The notes under the pieces are model-generated. The model did not search any database and had not been told where the DNA came from. It saw nothing but the letters and a program-made list of their open reading frames with translations. A stretch of 40,708 bases of DNA from Burkholderiales bacterium (GTDB lineage Bacteria; Pseudomonadota; Gammaproteobacteria; Burkholderiales; Burkholderiaceae_C), in contig JAGWTU010000049.1 in NCBI GenBank assembly GCA_028868825.1, forward strand, positions 1-40,708. The letters run 5' to 3'. Of the stretch, positions 13,961 to 22,805 are shown one piece after another. The translations under genes were made by a program, and so were the position numbers. The number at the start of each line of letters is the position of its first letter. Within the stretch, counting starts at the first letter, position 1.

Positions 13961-14544
13961 GCCAGCGCCAGATCGTGCAGCCGGCGCGTGAGCGCGGCCT
14001 CGAGTTCGTCGGGCGAGGCGACGACGGCGCAGTTCTCGTACGCGCGCAAGCGCTCGACGTTGTCGAGCTCGATGCGGCGCGGCCGCAGCGTCACCCAGTC
14101 GTGCGGCGCGCGCGTCACGACCACCGGCTCGGTGTCGCAGGCGAAGACGATCTCGGGGATGCCGAGCTTGCCGGCCTGGGCGAACATGTTCGTCGGCAGC
14201 GTGTCGCTGATGCCGGCGACGCACTTGGCGACCGTGTTGCTCGTCGCCGGCGCGACGACGACGGTGTGGTAGATGTCGTCGTAGAGCATGCCCACCGGCA
14301 CGCCGCTGGCCGTCTTGTCGCGCACGAGGCGGAAACCCGGGCCGAAGCGCGAACGCAGCTCGTCGATGCGGATGCCGTACATCGGCAGCACCTCCTCGGC
14401 GGCGTCGGACAGGAACAGGTCCAGCCGCGGCAGCCGGCGGGCGAGCGCGATCGACTCCTGCAGGTAATGGCCGGAGCCGGTGACGCACCACGCGAAGCGC
14501 GAGCGCGCCGGCTGCACGGCCGCGAAATCGTCGGCCTCCACCAC
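13939..14544 (-). CDS. dmrB: Dihydromethanopterin reductase-type flavoprotein (DmrB/AfpA-like)
   Basis: The roughly 200-residue flavoprotein has WCVTGSGHYLQESI at its N-terminus, a phosphate/FMN loop region, and VVVAPATSNTVAKCVAGISDTLPTNM, the hallmark of the PPC-decarboxylase-like flavoprotein fold. Relatives reduce dihydromethanopterin to the tetrahydro form, the last step of cofactor synthesis. The start is uncertain: GTG at 14544 or 14541 fits the short spacing after the regulator gene. An ATG at 14616 would add a serine/threonine-rich stretch antisense-like in composition and overlap the regulator by 68 bases. It overlaps the DHPS-like gene by 22 bases. Confidence 0.82.
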   Translation of the reverse strand: MVEADDFAAVQPARSRFAWCVTGSGHYLQESIALARRLPRLDLFLSDAAEEVLPMYGIRIDELRSRFGPGFRLVRDKTASGVPVGMLYDDIYHTVVVAPATSNTVAKCVAGISDTLPTNMFAQAGKLGIPEIVFACDTEPVVVTRAPHDWVTLRPRRIELDNVERLRAYENCAVVASPDELEAALTRRLHDLALAWNTSSS

Positions 14545-14548
14545 ACTC

Positions 14549-16549
<2,001 letters not shown>

Positions 16550-16589
16550 GTGGGTCTCCAATCTAGGCACGGCGTCACCTTGGCACCAC

Positions 16590-16607
16590 GGCGGGTGATC
16601 ATCCGCC
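16590..16607. promoter_or_regulatory. Imperfect 18-bp palindrome, candidate activator site between the regulator and folB
   Basis: GGCGGGTGATCATCCGCC is palindromic except for one mismatched pair. Its centre is about 64 bases upstream of the -24 element of the folB promoter, a normal distance for a sigma-54 activator site. It is also 41 bases upstream of the activator's own start codon, so autoregulation is possible. Confidence 0.45.
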
Positions 16608-16660
16608 ATTGTCACCGGCAGGGTCGTACCCGCCATGGGCGAATCTACCAATGGGCGGGA

Positions 16661-16676
16661 CGGCCCGCAAATTGCT
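16661..16676 (+). promoter_or_regulatory. Sigma-54 (-24/-12) promoter of folB
   Basis: CGGCCCG-CAAA-TTGCT matches the consensus TGGCACG-N4-TTGCW at 10 of 12 defined positions, with exact GG-N10-GC spacing. The start of transcription would be near 16687, about 50 bases before the folB ATG. The divergent neighbour is a sigma-54 activator. Confidence 0.65.
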
Positions 16677-16738
16677 GTGGGGGTCACCGGCACCGGTCGC
16701 GGTGCGGCCCGTCAACGCCAGCCTCCAAAATATCCCCC

Positions 16739-17218
16739 ATGATGATTCCACAGCCCCACGACCTGGAGACCGCCGACGCGGCATCCGCGCTCGACCTGAT
16801 CTTCGTCGAAGGCTTCCGCGGCGAGACGGTGATCGGCATCGACAGCAGCGAGCTGCACCTGCCGCAGCCGCTGGTCATCGACGTCCACGCCGGCGTGCCG
16901 CGCGCGCGGGCCTGCGACACCGACCGCATCGTCGACACGATTCATTACGGTGTCGTGCGCGAGCGCCTGCAGCGCCTGCTGCGCGAGCACCGGGTGCAGC
17001 TGCTCGAGGCCTTTGCCGAGGCCATCGCCAACATCCTGATCGACGAGTTCGGCGCCGCCTGGGTGCGCGTGAAGGTCGTCAAGCCGAACAAGTTCGACGA
17101 CGTGCAGGCCGTGGGCGTGCAGATCGAACGCCAGGCGAGCCCGGCGCGCCAGGCGCCGCACCGCGGGGCCGCGATGCTGCGGCTGATCGGCAGCGGGCTG
17201 ATCCCGGGCGGGCGCTGA
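16739..17218 (+). CDS. folB: Dihydroneopterin aldolase (FolB-like), probably for methanopterin synthesis
   Basis: The 159-residue protein has the FolB fold: a substrate-binding Glu in FRGETVIGI, the tyrosine of IHYGVVRERL, LLEAFAEAIANILI with the conserved Glu, and VVKPNKF with the conserved Lys-Pro. It cleaves dihydroneopterin to 6-hydroxymethyl-dihydropterin, a precursor of both folate and methanopterin. It is about 40 residues longer than usual, mostly through a C-terminal tail (from ASPARQ onward). Two adjacent ATGs (16739, 16742) are possible starts. Its isolation from folate genes, the sigma-54 promoter and the converging fae suggest the methanopterin role. Confidence 0.87.
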   Translation: MMIPQPHDLETADAASALDLIFVEGFRGETVIGIDSSELHLPQPLVIDVHAGVPRARACDTDRIVDTIHYGVVRERLQRLLREHRVQLLEAFAEAIANILIDEFGAAWVRVKVVKPNKFDDVQAVGVQIERQASPARQAPHRGAAMLRLIGSGLIPGGR

Positions 17219-17231
17219 AGGGGAAACGACA

Positions 17232-17277
17232 CGGGCCGACCCGCAGGTCGGCCCGGCAAGGATCCCGCCTTGGCGGG
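17232..17277. terminator. Hairpins between converging folB and fae
   Basis: Two inverted repeats lie in the 66-base gap: GGGCCGAC-N6-GTCGGCCC (17233-17254) and CCCGC-CTTG-GCGGG (17264-17277). They begin 14 bases after folB and 8 bases after fae. On the minus strand the first stem is followed by a moderately U-rich run. They probably serve as a bidirectional terminator. Confidence 0.55.
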
Positions 17278-17284
17278 TTGCGGC

Positions 17285-17797
17285 TTACTGGTGCGCGGCG
17301 AACGGATGCGCAGCCGAGCCCTTCTTGGCCACCACTTCGGCAGCGGTCGGCGAGCCGGCGACGGCGCGCTTGATCGACTCGCGCACGGCCTGGTAGTTGT
17401 AGTCCTGGATCTTCTTGTCGTCCTCGGCCAGCCAGTGGATGAAGACGCCGACGCAGATGAACAGGTTGTCGGCCTCGGCGGCCGGGATCGTGCCGTCCTC
17501 GACGCTGTCGGCGACCGCCATCGCGACCGCGCGCTGCGCCGGGCCGAACATCTGCACGGCCTGCTTGGCGCCCTTGATCGTCACCTTGTTGAACATCACC
17601 GTGGCCGGCTTGGTCAGCAGGTTCGGCGCGACGACGGCGAGCAGCGAGGTGAAGCCGTCCTTGTTGTTGGTCAGCGCGTTGGCGAACGCGGATTCGGCGG
17701 GCGAGCCGCGCGGCCCGATGATGAGGTCGATATGGGCGACTTCATTGCCGTCGCCGACGAGCGACTCACCAACCATCATGCGATCGATCTTTGCCAT
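17285..17797 (-). CDS. fae: Formaldehyde-activating enzyme Fae
   Basis: The 170-residue protein is nearly the textbook Fae sequence: GESLVGDGNEVAHIDLIIGPRG with the catalytic-type His22, NNKDGFTSLLAVVAPN, MFNKVTIKGAKQAVQMFGPAQ and GVFIHWLAEDDKKIQDYNY. It catalyses condensation of formaldehyde with tetrahydromethanopterin to methylene-H4MPT in the cytoplasm, the entry of the pathway. A strong AAGGAG site lies upstream of the ATG at 17797. The leader holds a perfect TTGTCG-N3-CGACAA inverted repeat. It follows the CitG-like gene by 79 bases and converges on folB. Confidence 0.97.
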   Translation of the reverse strand: MAKIDRMMVGESLVGDGNEVAHIDLIIGPRGSPAESAFANALTNNKDGFTSLLAVVAPNLLTKPATVMFNKVTIKGAKQAVQMFGPAQRAVAMAVADSVEDGTIPAAEADNLFICVGVFIHWLAEDDKKIQDYNYQAVRESIKRAVAGSPTAAEVVAKKGSAAHPFAAHQ

Positions 17798-17825
17798 GGC
17801 CTTGGTATCTCCTTGATGTGTACTT

Positions 17826-17840
17826 TTGTCGATGCGACAA
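17826..17840 (-). promoter_or_regulatory. Perfect inverted repeat upstream of fae
   Basis: TTGTCG-ATG-CGACAA is a perfect 6-3-6 inverted repeat, 28 bases before the fae start codon and about 13 bases before its ribosome site. It could be an operator or a small mRNA hairpin. I recognise no named regulator site. Confidence 0.4.
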
Positions 17841-17876
17841 ACGCCGGCTGGCGGGTCCAGCCCAGGGCAAGCGCTA

Positions 17877-18779
17877 TCACGATCCATGCCATGGTCCGGC
17901 CAGCGCGTCGATGAACAGCGCCGCGACGGTCAGATCGGCGCTCGTACCGGGGTTGATGCCGGCGGCCTTGAGTTCCTCGTCCCAGGCGGCGTAGCGCGGG
18001 TCGAGCGCCGGCCGTTCGACCCCAGACCAACCCTGTGCCGCCGCCATGACACTGTGTGCCACGGCCGCGCCGTGTTTTCGAACAATGTGTGCATCGGGCA
18101 GCCGCGCCAGGAAACCGAGGAAGACGCGCTGCACGGCCGCCTCGGCCGAAACGTCGATCGCAGCGTCGGGCCGGCCGCCGCCGGCCGCCGGATGGCCGGG
18201 TATCGGCAGCACGGCGTCGAACAGGTCGGCGTAGCCGCTCGCGTACTGGCCGGCGATGCTGTCGCGATCGGCGGCCAGCACCATCGCGCGGCGCAGGTCG
18301 ACGCTCGGTACCTCGTGAACGTCCTGTTCCGAAGTCGTGCCGAGACCGCCGGGATGGGCCTGGGCGATCGCGGCGTAGGCGCCGCGGGCGTCGTCGAGGT
18401 CGAGCGCGGCGAGCACGGCCTCGATGGCGCCGCGCAGCGCCGCCGCGCCGGCCAGCGCGCCCGGCCGTTCGATAGCCGCGGCGACCGGCGCGCACAGCAG
18501 CACGATGCCGAGATTCGTGTTGCAGCCGGCGGCAGCGAGACTGGCCGCCGTCGCGCCCTCGATGCGACGGCCGACGCCGGCGCCGCGCTCGAACAGCGGC
18601 CCGGCGGCGGCGCGCGCGCTGGCGCTGAACAGGTCGGCCGTCATGCGATGGCCGGGCGAAACGCGGCTGACGTTGCCGGGCTTGCGCACCGCAACATCGA
18701 GGTCGCAGGCGCGCACGAAGGCGGCGCGGGCCCGCGCCACGGTCGCATCCAGCGCGGCGTCGACGCTCAGGCCCGGCAC
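17877..18779 (-). CDS. CitG/MdcB-like triphosphoribosyl-dephospho-CoA synthase family protein
   Basis: The 300-residue, alanine-rich helical protein matches the CitG/MdcB family: DVAVRKPGNVSRVSPGHRM near the N-terminus, GIVLLCAP, DLDDARGAYAAI, HPGGLG and the late NPGTSADLTVAALFI. Known members transfer the phosphoribosyl part of ATP onto dephospho-CoA, forming a ribose-ribose bond and releasing adenine. No citrate or malonate lyase genes are near; the neighbours are methanopterin genes. A role in making the ribosyl-ribitol bond of dephospho-H4MPT is therefore attractive but inferred. It starts with GTG at 18779, overlapping the ATP-grasp gene by 13 bases. Confidence 0.83.
   Translation of the reverse strand: MPGLSVDAALDATVARARAAFVRACDLDVAVRKPGNVSRVSPGHRMTADLFSASARAAAGPLFERGAGVGRRIEGATAASLAAAGCNTNLGIVLLCAPVAAAIERPGALAGAAALRGAIEAVLAALDLDDARGAYAAIAQAHPGGLGTTSEQDVHEVPSVDLRRAMVLAADRDSIAGQYASGYADLFDAVLPIPGHPAAGGGRPDAAIDVSAEAAVQRVFLGFLARLPDAHIVRKHGAAVAHSVMAAAQGWSGVERPALDPRYAAWDEELKAAGINPGTSADLTVAALFIDALAGPWHGS
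18049..18057. promoter_or_regulatory. ACACTGTGT palindrome inside the CitG-like gene, 252 bases upstream of fae
   Basis: Perfect palindrome. On the minus strand its context GGCACACAGTGTC differs from xoxF upstream site 1 only at the central base. It lies in coding sequence (reading A-H-S-V-M), so it may be chance. Confidence 0.2.
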
Positions 18780-19711
18780 GCGGTCTCCGCCAACGGCCGC
18801 TCGCGCGCCAGCCTGCGATCGAGCAGGTCGTGGACGAGGGCGCGCGCGATGTTGAAAGGCGTCACTTTCTGCAGTCCATGCCAGGCGGCGACGCCATTGA
18901 CCTCGATGACGAGCAGGGGCGTCGGCGCGGCGGCGGGCAGGATGTCGACGCCGGCGTAGTCCATGCCGAGCGCGCGCGCCGCATCCTCGGCCAGCGCGGC
19001 GAGCGCGGGACAGAGCGGCGCCGGCTCACCCCTTGCGCCCTGTGCGACGTTGTGCACCCAGTGGCGGCTGACGCGGCGCATCGCCGCGATGGCGCGGCCG
19101 CCGACGACGAGCACGCGCCAGTCGAATCCGGGGTCGGCGAGCGGCGGGATGAAGCGCTGCAGGTAGGCGAGACAGCCGTAGCCGGCGTCGAGCGCGGGCA
19201 GCGCCTGCGGCTCGCCGTCGACGCTGCCGACGAGTCGCAGCCCCTTGCCCTGCGAGCCGAACAGCGGCTTGAGCACGAGGGCGCGGCCGGCGGCGCCCTC
19301 GGCCATCACGAGCCGGCGCGCCTGCGCCGCCGATTCGCAGCACCAGGTCGGCGGCGTCGGCACGCCGGCGGCGTGCAGCAGCTGGCTCGTCATCGCCTTG
19401 TCGACGCTGCGCTCGATGGCGCGGGCGTCGTTGTAGACCGGCACACCGAGCTCGCGCAGCGCGTGCAGCAACCCCAGGCGCCGCGTCACCTGCTCGAAGC
19501 TGCCACCGGCGATGCCGCGCACGATCGCGGCGTCCGGCAGCTCGCGGCCGAAGCCCGGGATCACCAGGCCATGCCAGGACACGCCGGTGTCGATGCGGCA
19601 CTCGGCAAGGTCGACGCAGCGCCCCTGGGCGCCGCGCGCGCGCAGCGCCGCCTGCAGCTGGCGCGTGTGCCAGCCGGTCTCGTCGGCGAAGATCGCGACG
19701 CGCAACGCCAC
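18767..19711 (-). CDS. RimK/MptN-like ATP-grasp ligase
   Basis: The 314-residue ATP-grasp enzyme of the RimK type has VYNDARAIERSVDKAMTSQL, ALVLKPLFGSQGKGLRLV (ATP-binding Lys and glycine loop), DWRVLVVGGRAIAAMRRVS, and IEVNGVAAWHGLQKVT with the metal-binding Glu and Asn. Archaeal MptN adds glutamate to methanopterin and CofF adds glutamate to F420. Bacterial dephospho-H4MPT is not known to carry glutamate, whereas bacterial methylofuran carries a polyglutamate chain, so this may be its polyglutamyl ligase (inference). The start is GTG at 19711, directly after the mch stop, with GAGGAGG upstream. It overlaps the CitG-like gene by 13 bases. Confidence 0.85.
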   Translation of the reverse strand: MALRVAIFADETGWHTRQLQAALRARGAQGRCVDLAECRIDTGVSWHGLVIPGFGRELPDAAIVRGIAGGSFEQVTRRLGLLHALRELGVPVYNDARAIERSVDKAMTSQLLHAAGVPTPPTWCCESAAQARRLVMAEGAAGRALVLKPLFGSQGKGLRLVGSVDGEPQALPALDAGYGCLAYLQRFIPPLADPGFDWRVLVVGGRAIAAMRRVSRHWVHNVAQGARGEPAPLCPALAALAEDAARALGMDYAGVDILPAAAPTPLLVIEVNGVAAWHGLQKVTPFNIARALVHDLLDRRLARERPLAETACRA

Positions 19712-20716
19712 TCAGGCCTCCTCGAGCCAGAGCTGGCGCAGCAGCGCCATGTCGATCGCCCCGCCATGCCAGCTGCGGCCCGTGGCGACGTTGCTGACCC
19801 AGACCTCGGCCGGCGCGAACAGCGCCGGGTCGATCTTGTAGAAATCGAAGCCGGCCTCGCGAAAGATGGACGCGAACGAGCGCCCGTAGTCGGGTGAATT
19901 GCGCGACGGCAGCCGGCGCGCGAGGTCGCGCGCCGCCTCGTCGCTGCCGCGCACCGAGAGATGGACGCGGCCGCCGTAGAGGATGGCGTCGTTGGTGCGG
20001 CCCATCGCCTCGACGCCGTCGGGCGTGGGCACCGGCAGCGGCGCGCAGGCGCTGCCGTCGACGATGTCGGAGAGCGCGAAACCGAGCTCGTGCGCCTTGT
20101 GCAGCGCGACCTCGAGCACACGCGCGACGACCTGCGTCGTGCCGGCGGCGCTGCTCGTCGGCGTCAGCACCAGCGTGAGGTGCTCGGCCTGCAGCGCGCA
20201 GTCGCGCAGGATCTTGTCGACGACCACCGGCGGCGGCGCGCGGTCGACCTCGAGCACGAGCACGCCGAGATCGGCGCGGTCGCGCCAGCCGAGTTCGGCG
20301 TACAGCGCCTCCTTCGCGGCGAGCGCGCGCGCCGGCCCCGAGCCGAGCGAGAAGAACTTCTTGCCGCCCGTCTCCTCCTTGCTCGCGGCCAGGCTCCAGC
20401 CGGCGTACTGGCTCGCCAGGCAGGCGAGCACCGGCGCCGAGCTCGCGACCTCGATCCAGGTCGGCCAGCCATCGGTGGCGCCGCCGCGCAGCGTCACGCG
20501 GCCCCAGCCGCCCATGCAGATCTCGGCCACGAGCAGGCCGGCGGCGATGCTGCCGGGTACGGCAATGCCGCAGTCGACGACGCGCGCGCCGCGCTCGTCG
20601 CGCGCCACGGCGACGCGCAGCGCCTCGGCATCGGCGCACAGGCGCTCGACCCAGGGCGCGACATGAACGTTCAGGCCGAGCCGGCAATCGGCGAGCGCGG
20701 GGGGATGGTCACTCAT
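19712..20716 (-). CDS. mch: Methenyl-H4MPT cyclohydrolase Mch
   Basis: The 334-residue protein matches Mch throughout: LGLNVHVAPWVERL, GLLVAEICMGGWGRVTL, PVLACLASQYAGWSL, FFSLGSGPARALAAKE, PTSSAAGTTQVVARVLEVALHKAHELGF split over two conserved blocks, and GRTNDAILYGGRVHL. It hydrolyses methenyl-H4MPT to formyl-H4MPT in the cytoplasm. The ATG at 20716 overlaps the TGA of the upstream ATP-grasp gene. It is expressed in the mptG-mtdB-mch operon, so the pathway enzyme and cofactor-synthesis enzymes are made together. Confidence 0.95.
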   Translation of the reverse strand: MSDHPPALADCRLGLNVHVAPWVERLCADAEALRVAVARDERGARVVDCGIAVPGSIAAGLLVAEICMGGWGRVTLRGGATDGWPTWIEVASSAPVLACLASQYAGWSLAASKEETGGKKFFSLGSGPARALAAKEALYAELGWRDRADLGVLVLEVDRAPPPVVVDKILRDCALQAEHLTLVLTPTSSAAGTTQVVARVLEVALHKAHELGFALSDIVDGSACAPLPVPTPDGVEAMGRTNDAILYGGRVHLSVRGSDEAARDLARRLPSRNSPDYGRSFASIFREAGFDFYKIDPALFAPAEVWVSNVATGRSWHGGAIDMALLRQLWLEEA

Positions 20717-21846
20717 GCAGAAGTCTCCAGGGTGTTCAGCCAGTCTTCGCGCCGGCGCGCGAGTTCGGCGGTGATGGACGCCGCGTCGTCGCCCTGCGCA
20801 GACAGCGTGCACAGCGGTGCGCCGGCTTCGATGCGGCTGCCTGCGCGCGGCACATCATGCAGTTGCGGCGCCGCGGCGAGCCGCGCGGCGGCGGCCGCGT
20901 CGATGCTCAGCACGCGGCGCGAATAGACGACCTCGATGCCGCGCAGGCCGTCGGCTTGCGGCGCCGCCGGCAGTTCGCCATCGCGGCAGGCGCGCAGATG
21001 GGCGCGCAGCGGCCCGCCCGCGCCCGGCGGCCCGAGCCGCGGGTAGAGCGCGGCACTGGCGGGGACGCGGGCGTTGACCTCGATGATCTCGGCACGGGAC
21101 GCTTCAGCGCCGCCGTCGAGCAGGAAGTCGATGCTGCCGAGGCCGCGCAGGCGGAATTCGCGCACGAGGCGCTCGAGCGCGAATTCGAGCGCGCGCCGCA
21201 CCGGCTCGGCCACCGCCACCGGACCGATGACGCCGCCGAAGACATGCGGCCAAGCGCCGATCGATTGCGTGCGCTGGCGGTTGCAGCCGAGCAGCGTCGC
21301 CGCGCTGCCGTTGGCGATGTAGGTGGCCGACATCGGCGTGGCGCCGCGGCGCTCGCGCTGCCAGTAGCCCGACGCGGCATCCGCGGGCTCGTCGCCGGCG
21401 CGCCAGACCTGCATGCCGCCGCAGCCGCGCGCGCCCTTGAAGAGCCAGCCCGCCGCGTCGATGGGCGCGTCGTAGCGCACCGGCGGATGGGCGATCCCCG
21501 CTTCGTCGAGAAAGCCGAAGAAGGTCCGCGGATCGCGCAGCCGGCGCCCATTGGCCGGCGCGGTGCCGAGCAACGGCAGGCGCCGCGCGGCTTCTTCTAG
21601 CAGGTCAATGTCGTCCTCGAAACCGCTGCCGGCGATCCAGCCGGACGCGCCCGCGCTGGCGAGTTCATCGAGCGCCGCGAGCAGCCGCGCGCCATCGATG
21701 CGCATCGCCTCGCCGATCGGCACCCAGCGCCGCGCGATGCGGCAGGTGTCGACGTCGCCATAGAGATCGAGCGCGACCATCGCCAGGCCGTCCTGCGCGC
21801 CGAGTTCGACGAGCGACCGGGCCGACAGCGCAGCCGCCGCGAACAT
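20713..21846 (-). CDS. MfnD-like ATP-grasp ligase of C1-metabolism clusters
   Basis: The 377-residue protein is an ATP-grasp enzyme of the archaeal/methylotroph type: GWIAGSGFEDDIDLLEEAARRLPLLG split over two blocks near residues 70-95, GWLFKGARGCGGMQVW with the ATP-binding Lys, GSIDFLLDG, and EIIEVNARVPAS with the metal ligands Glu and Asn. Archaeal MfnD joins glutamate to tyramine in methanofuran synthesis; the methylotroph version would act on the tyrosine-containing analogue (inference). A second ATP-grasp gene lies two genes downstream. The ATG at 21846 is three bases after mtdB; the stop overlaps mch. Confidence 0.82.
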   Translation of the reverse strand: MFAAAALSARSLVELGAQDGLAMVALDLYGDVDTCRIARRWVPIGEAMRIDGARLLAALDELASAGASGWIAGSGFEDDIDLLEEAARRLPLLGTAPANGRRLRDPRTFFGFLDEAGIAHPPVRYDAPIDAAGWLFKGARGCGGMQVWRAGDEPADAASGYWQRERRGATPMSATYIANGSAATLLGCNRQRTQSIGAWPHVFGGVIGPVAVAEPVRRALEFALERLVREFRLRGLGSIDFLLDGGAEASRAEIIEVNARVPASAALYPRLGPPGAGGPLRAHLRACRDGELPAAPQADGLRGIEVVYSRRVLSIDAAAAARLAAAPQLHDVPRAGSRIEAGAPLCTLSAQGDDAASITAELARRREDWLNTLETSA

Positions 21847-21849
21847 CGG

Positions 21850-22770
21850 TCAGCGGCCCTTGGCGGCCGCGGTCTCGGCGATGAAGGCGCGCGCCGTCGC
21901 GAAGGCCTCGGCGAAGCCGAGCGTGACGGCCTTCTCGGCCTCGCGCATCTGCACCAGCAGCCGATGCTGGGTCTGGTACTTGACGTTGCCGACGGCGAGC
22001 GCGCCGATGCCCAGCGCCTGCGTGCCGGCGATGGGCTTGCCGTCGTCCATCACGCCGACACCGGCCACGCCCTCGGGCGGCACGGCGTTGACATCGGCGG
22101 CGACCTTCAGCCGCTGCGCATGGCCCAGATCCTCGGCCGAGACGACCTGCACGCCGGCGGCGGCGCAGGCCAGCACGACATCGGCGCCGGCGATCGAGGT
22201 GCGCACGGCGGCGCGGTCGCCGCCCGAGACACCGTGCAGCTGGACGCCGAAGCGCCTGGCCGTCTGCTGCGCCGCCTCCTCGGCGACGTCGATGCCGTTG
22301 CGGCTCGAGATCTGCACCTCGGCGCCGGCCTGCGCCGCGATGACGCCGGCAATGCGCCCGACCGGTCCGGTGCCGCCGAGGATCACGACGCGCTGCCCGG
22401 CCAGCCCGGCGCCGGTGCTGCGCAACAGCGCCGCCTCGACGCAGGCGACCATCGCCGCCGCCGTCGTGTAGGCGCCGCTGGGGTCGGCCATCACCGAGAC
22501 GACGAAGGGCTTGACCATCGCCGCGCGGGCGCGCTCGAGCATGTCGGCGGCGAGCAGCGCGTCGCGCCCGCCGATGAAGATGCCGGTGCGCGAGACGCCC
22601 TTGGGGCCGCGCGAGAAGATCGTGTCCTGCGTCAGCGCGGTCACCGCGTCGAGGCCGGCCTCGCAGTACGGCACGATGATCTGGTAGCCGGCGTCGGCCG
22701 CCATGTTGATGTCGAACGGGCTCATCTGGCGGCCCGGCGTGAACATGTGGAGGATGTAGGGACGTTCCAT
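21850..22770 (-). CDS. mtdB: NAD(P)-dependent methylene-H4MPT dehydrogenase MtdB
   Basis: The 306-residue protein shows MtdB hallmarks: YILHMFTPGRQMSPFDINMA at the N-terminus, VPYCEAGLDAVTALTQDTIFSRGPKG in two conserved blocks, and a Rossmann loop ILGGTGPVGRIAGVIAAQAG. A further VAADVNAVPPEGVAGVG follows. It oxidises methylene-H4MPT to methenyl-H4MPT with NAD or NADP. The ATG at 22770 is the natural start. It lies 35 bases after mptG and three bases before the MfnD-like gene. Confidence 0.95.
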   Translation of the reverse strand: MERPYILHMFTPGRQMSPFDINMAADAGYQIIVPYCEAGLDAVTALTQDTIFSRGPKGVSRTGIFIGGRDALLAADMLERARAAMVKPFVVSVMADPSGAYTTAAAMVACVEAALLRSTGAGLAGQRVVILGGTGPVGRIAGVIAAQAGAEVQISSRNGIDVAEEAAQQTARRFGVQLHGVSGGDRAAVRTSIAGADVVLACAAAGVQVVSAEDLGHAQRLKVAADVNAVPPEGVAGVGVMDDGKPIAGTQALGIGALAVGNVKYQTQHRLLVQMREAEKAVTLGFAEAFATARAFIAETAAAKGR

Positions 22771-22805
22771 GGTCGGTCTCTGAGAGTGGGTGTGGCGGTT
22801 CGCGC

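Noticed and set aside
16581..16596. TGGCAC as a second sigma-54 -24 element in the regulator-folB gap
   Set aside because: No GC/TTGC at the required -12 distance.
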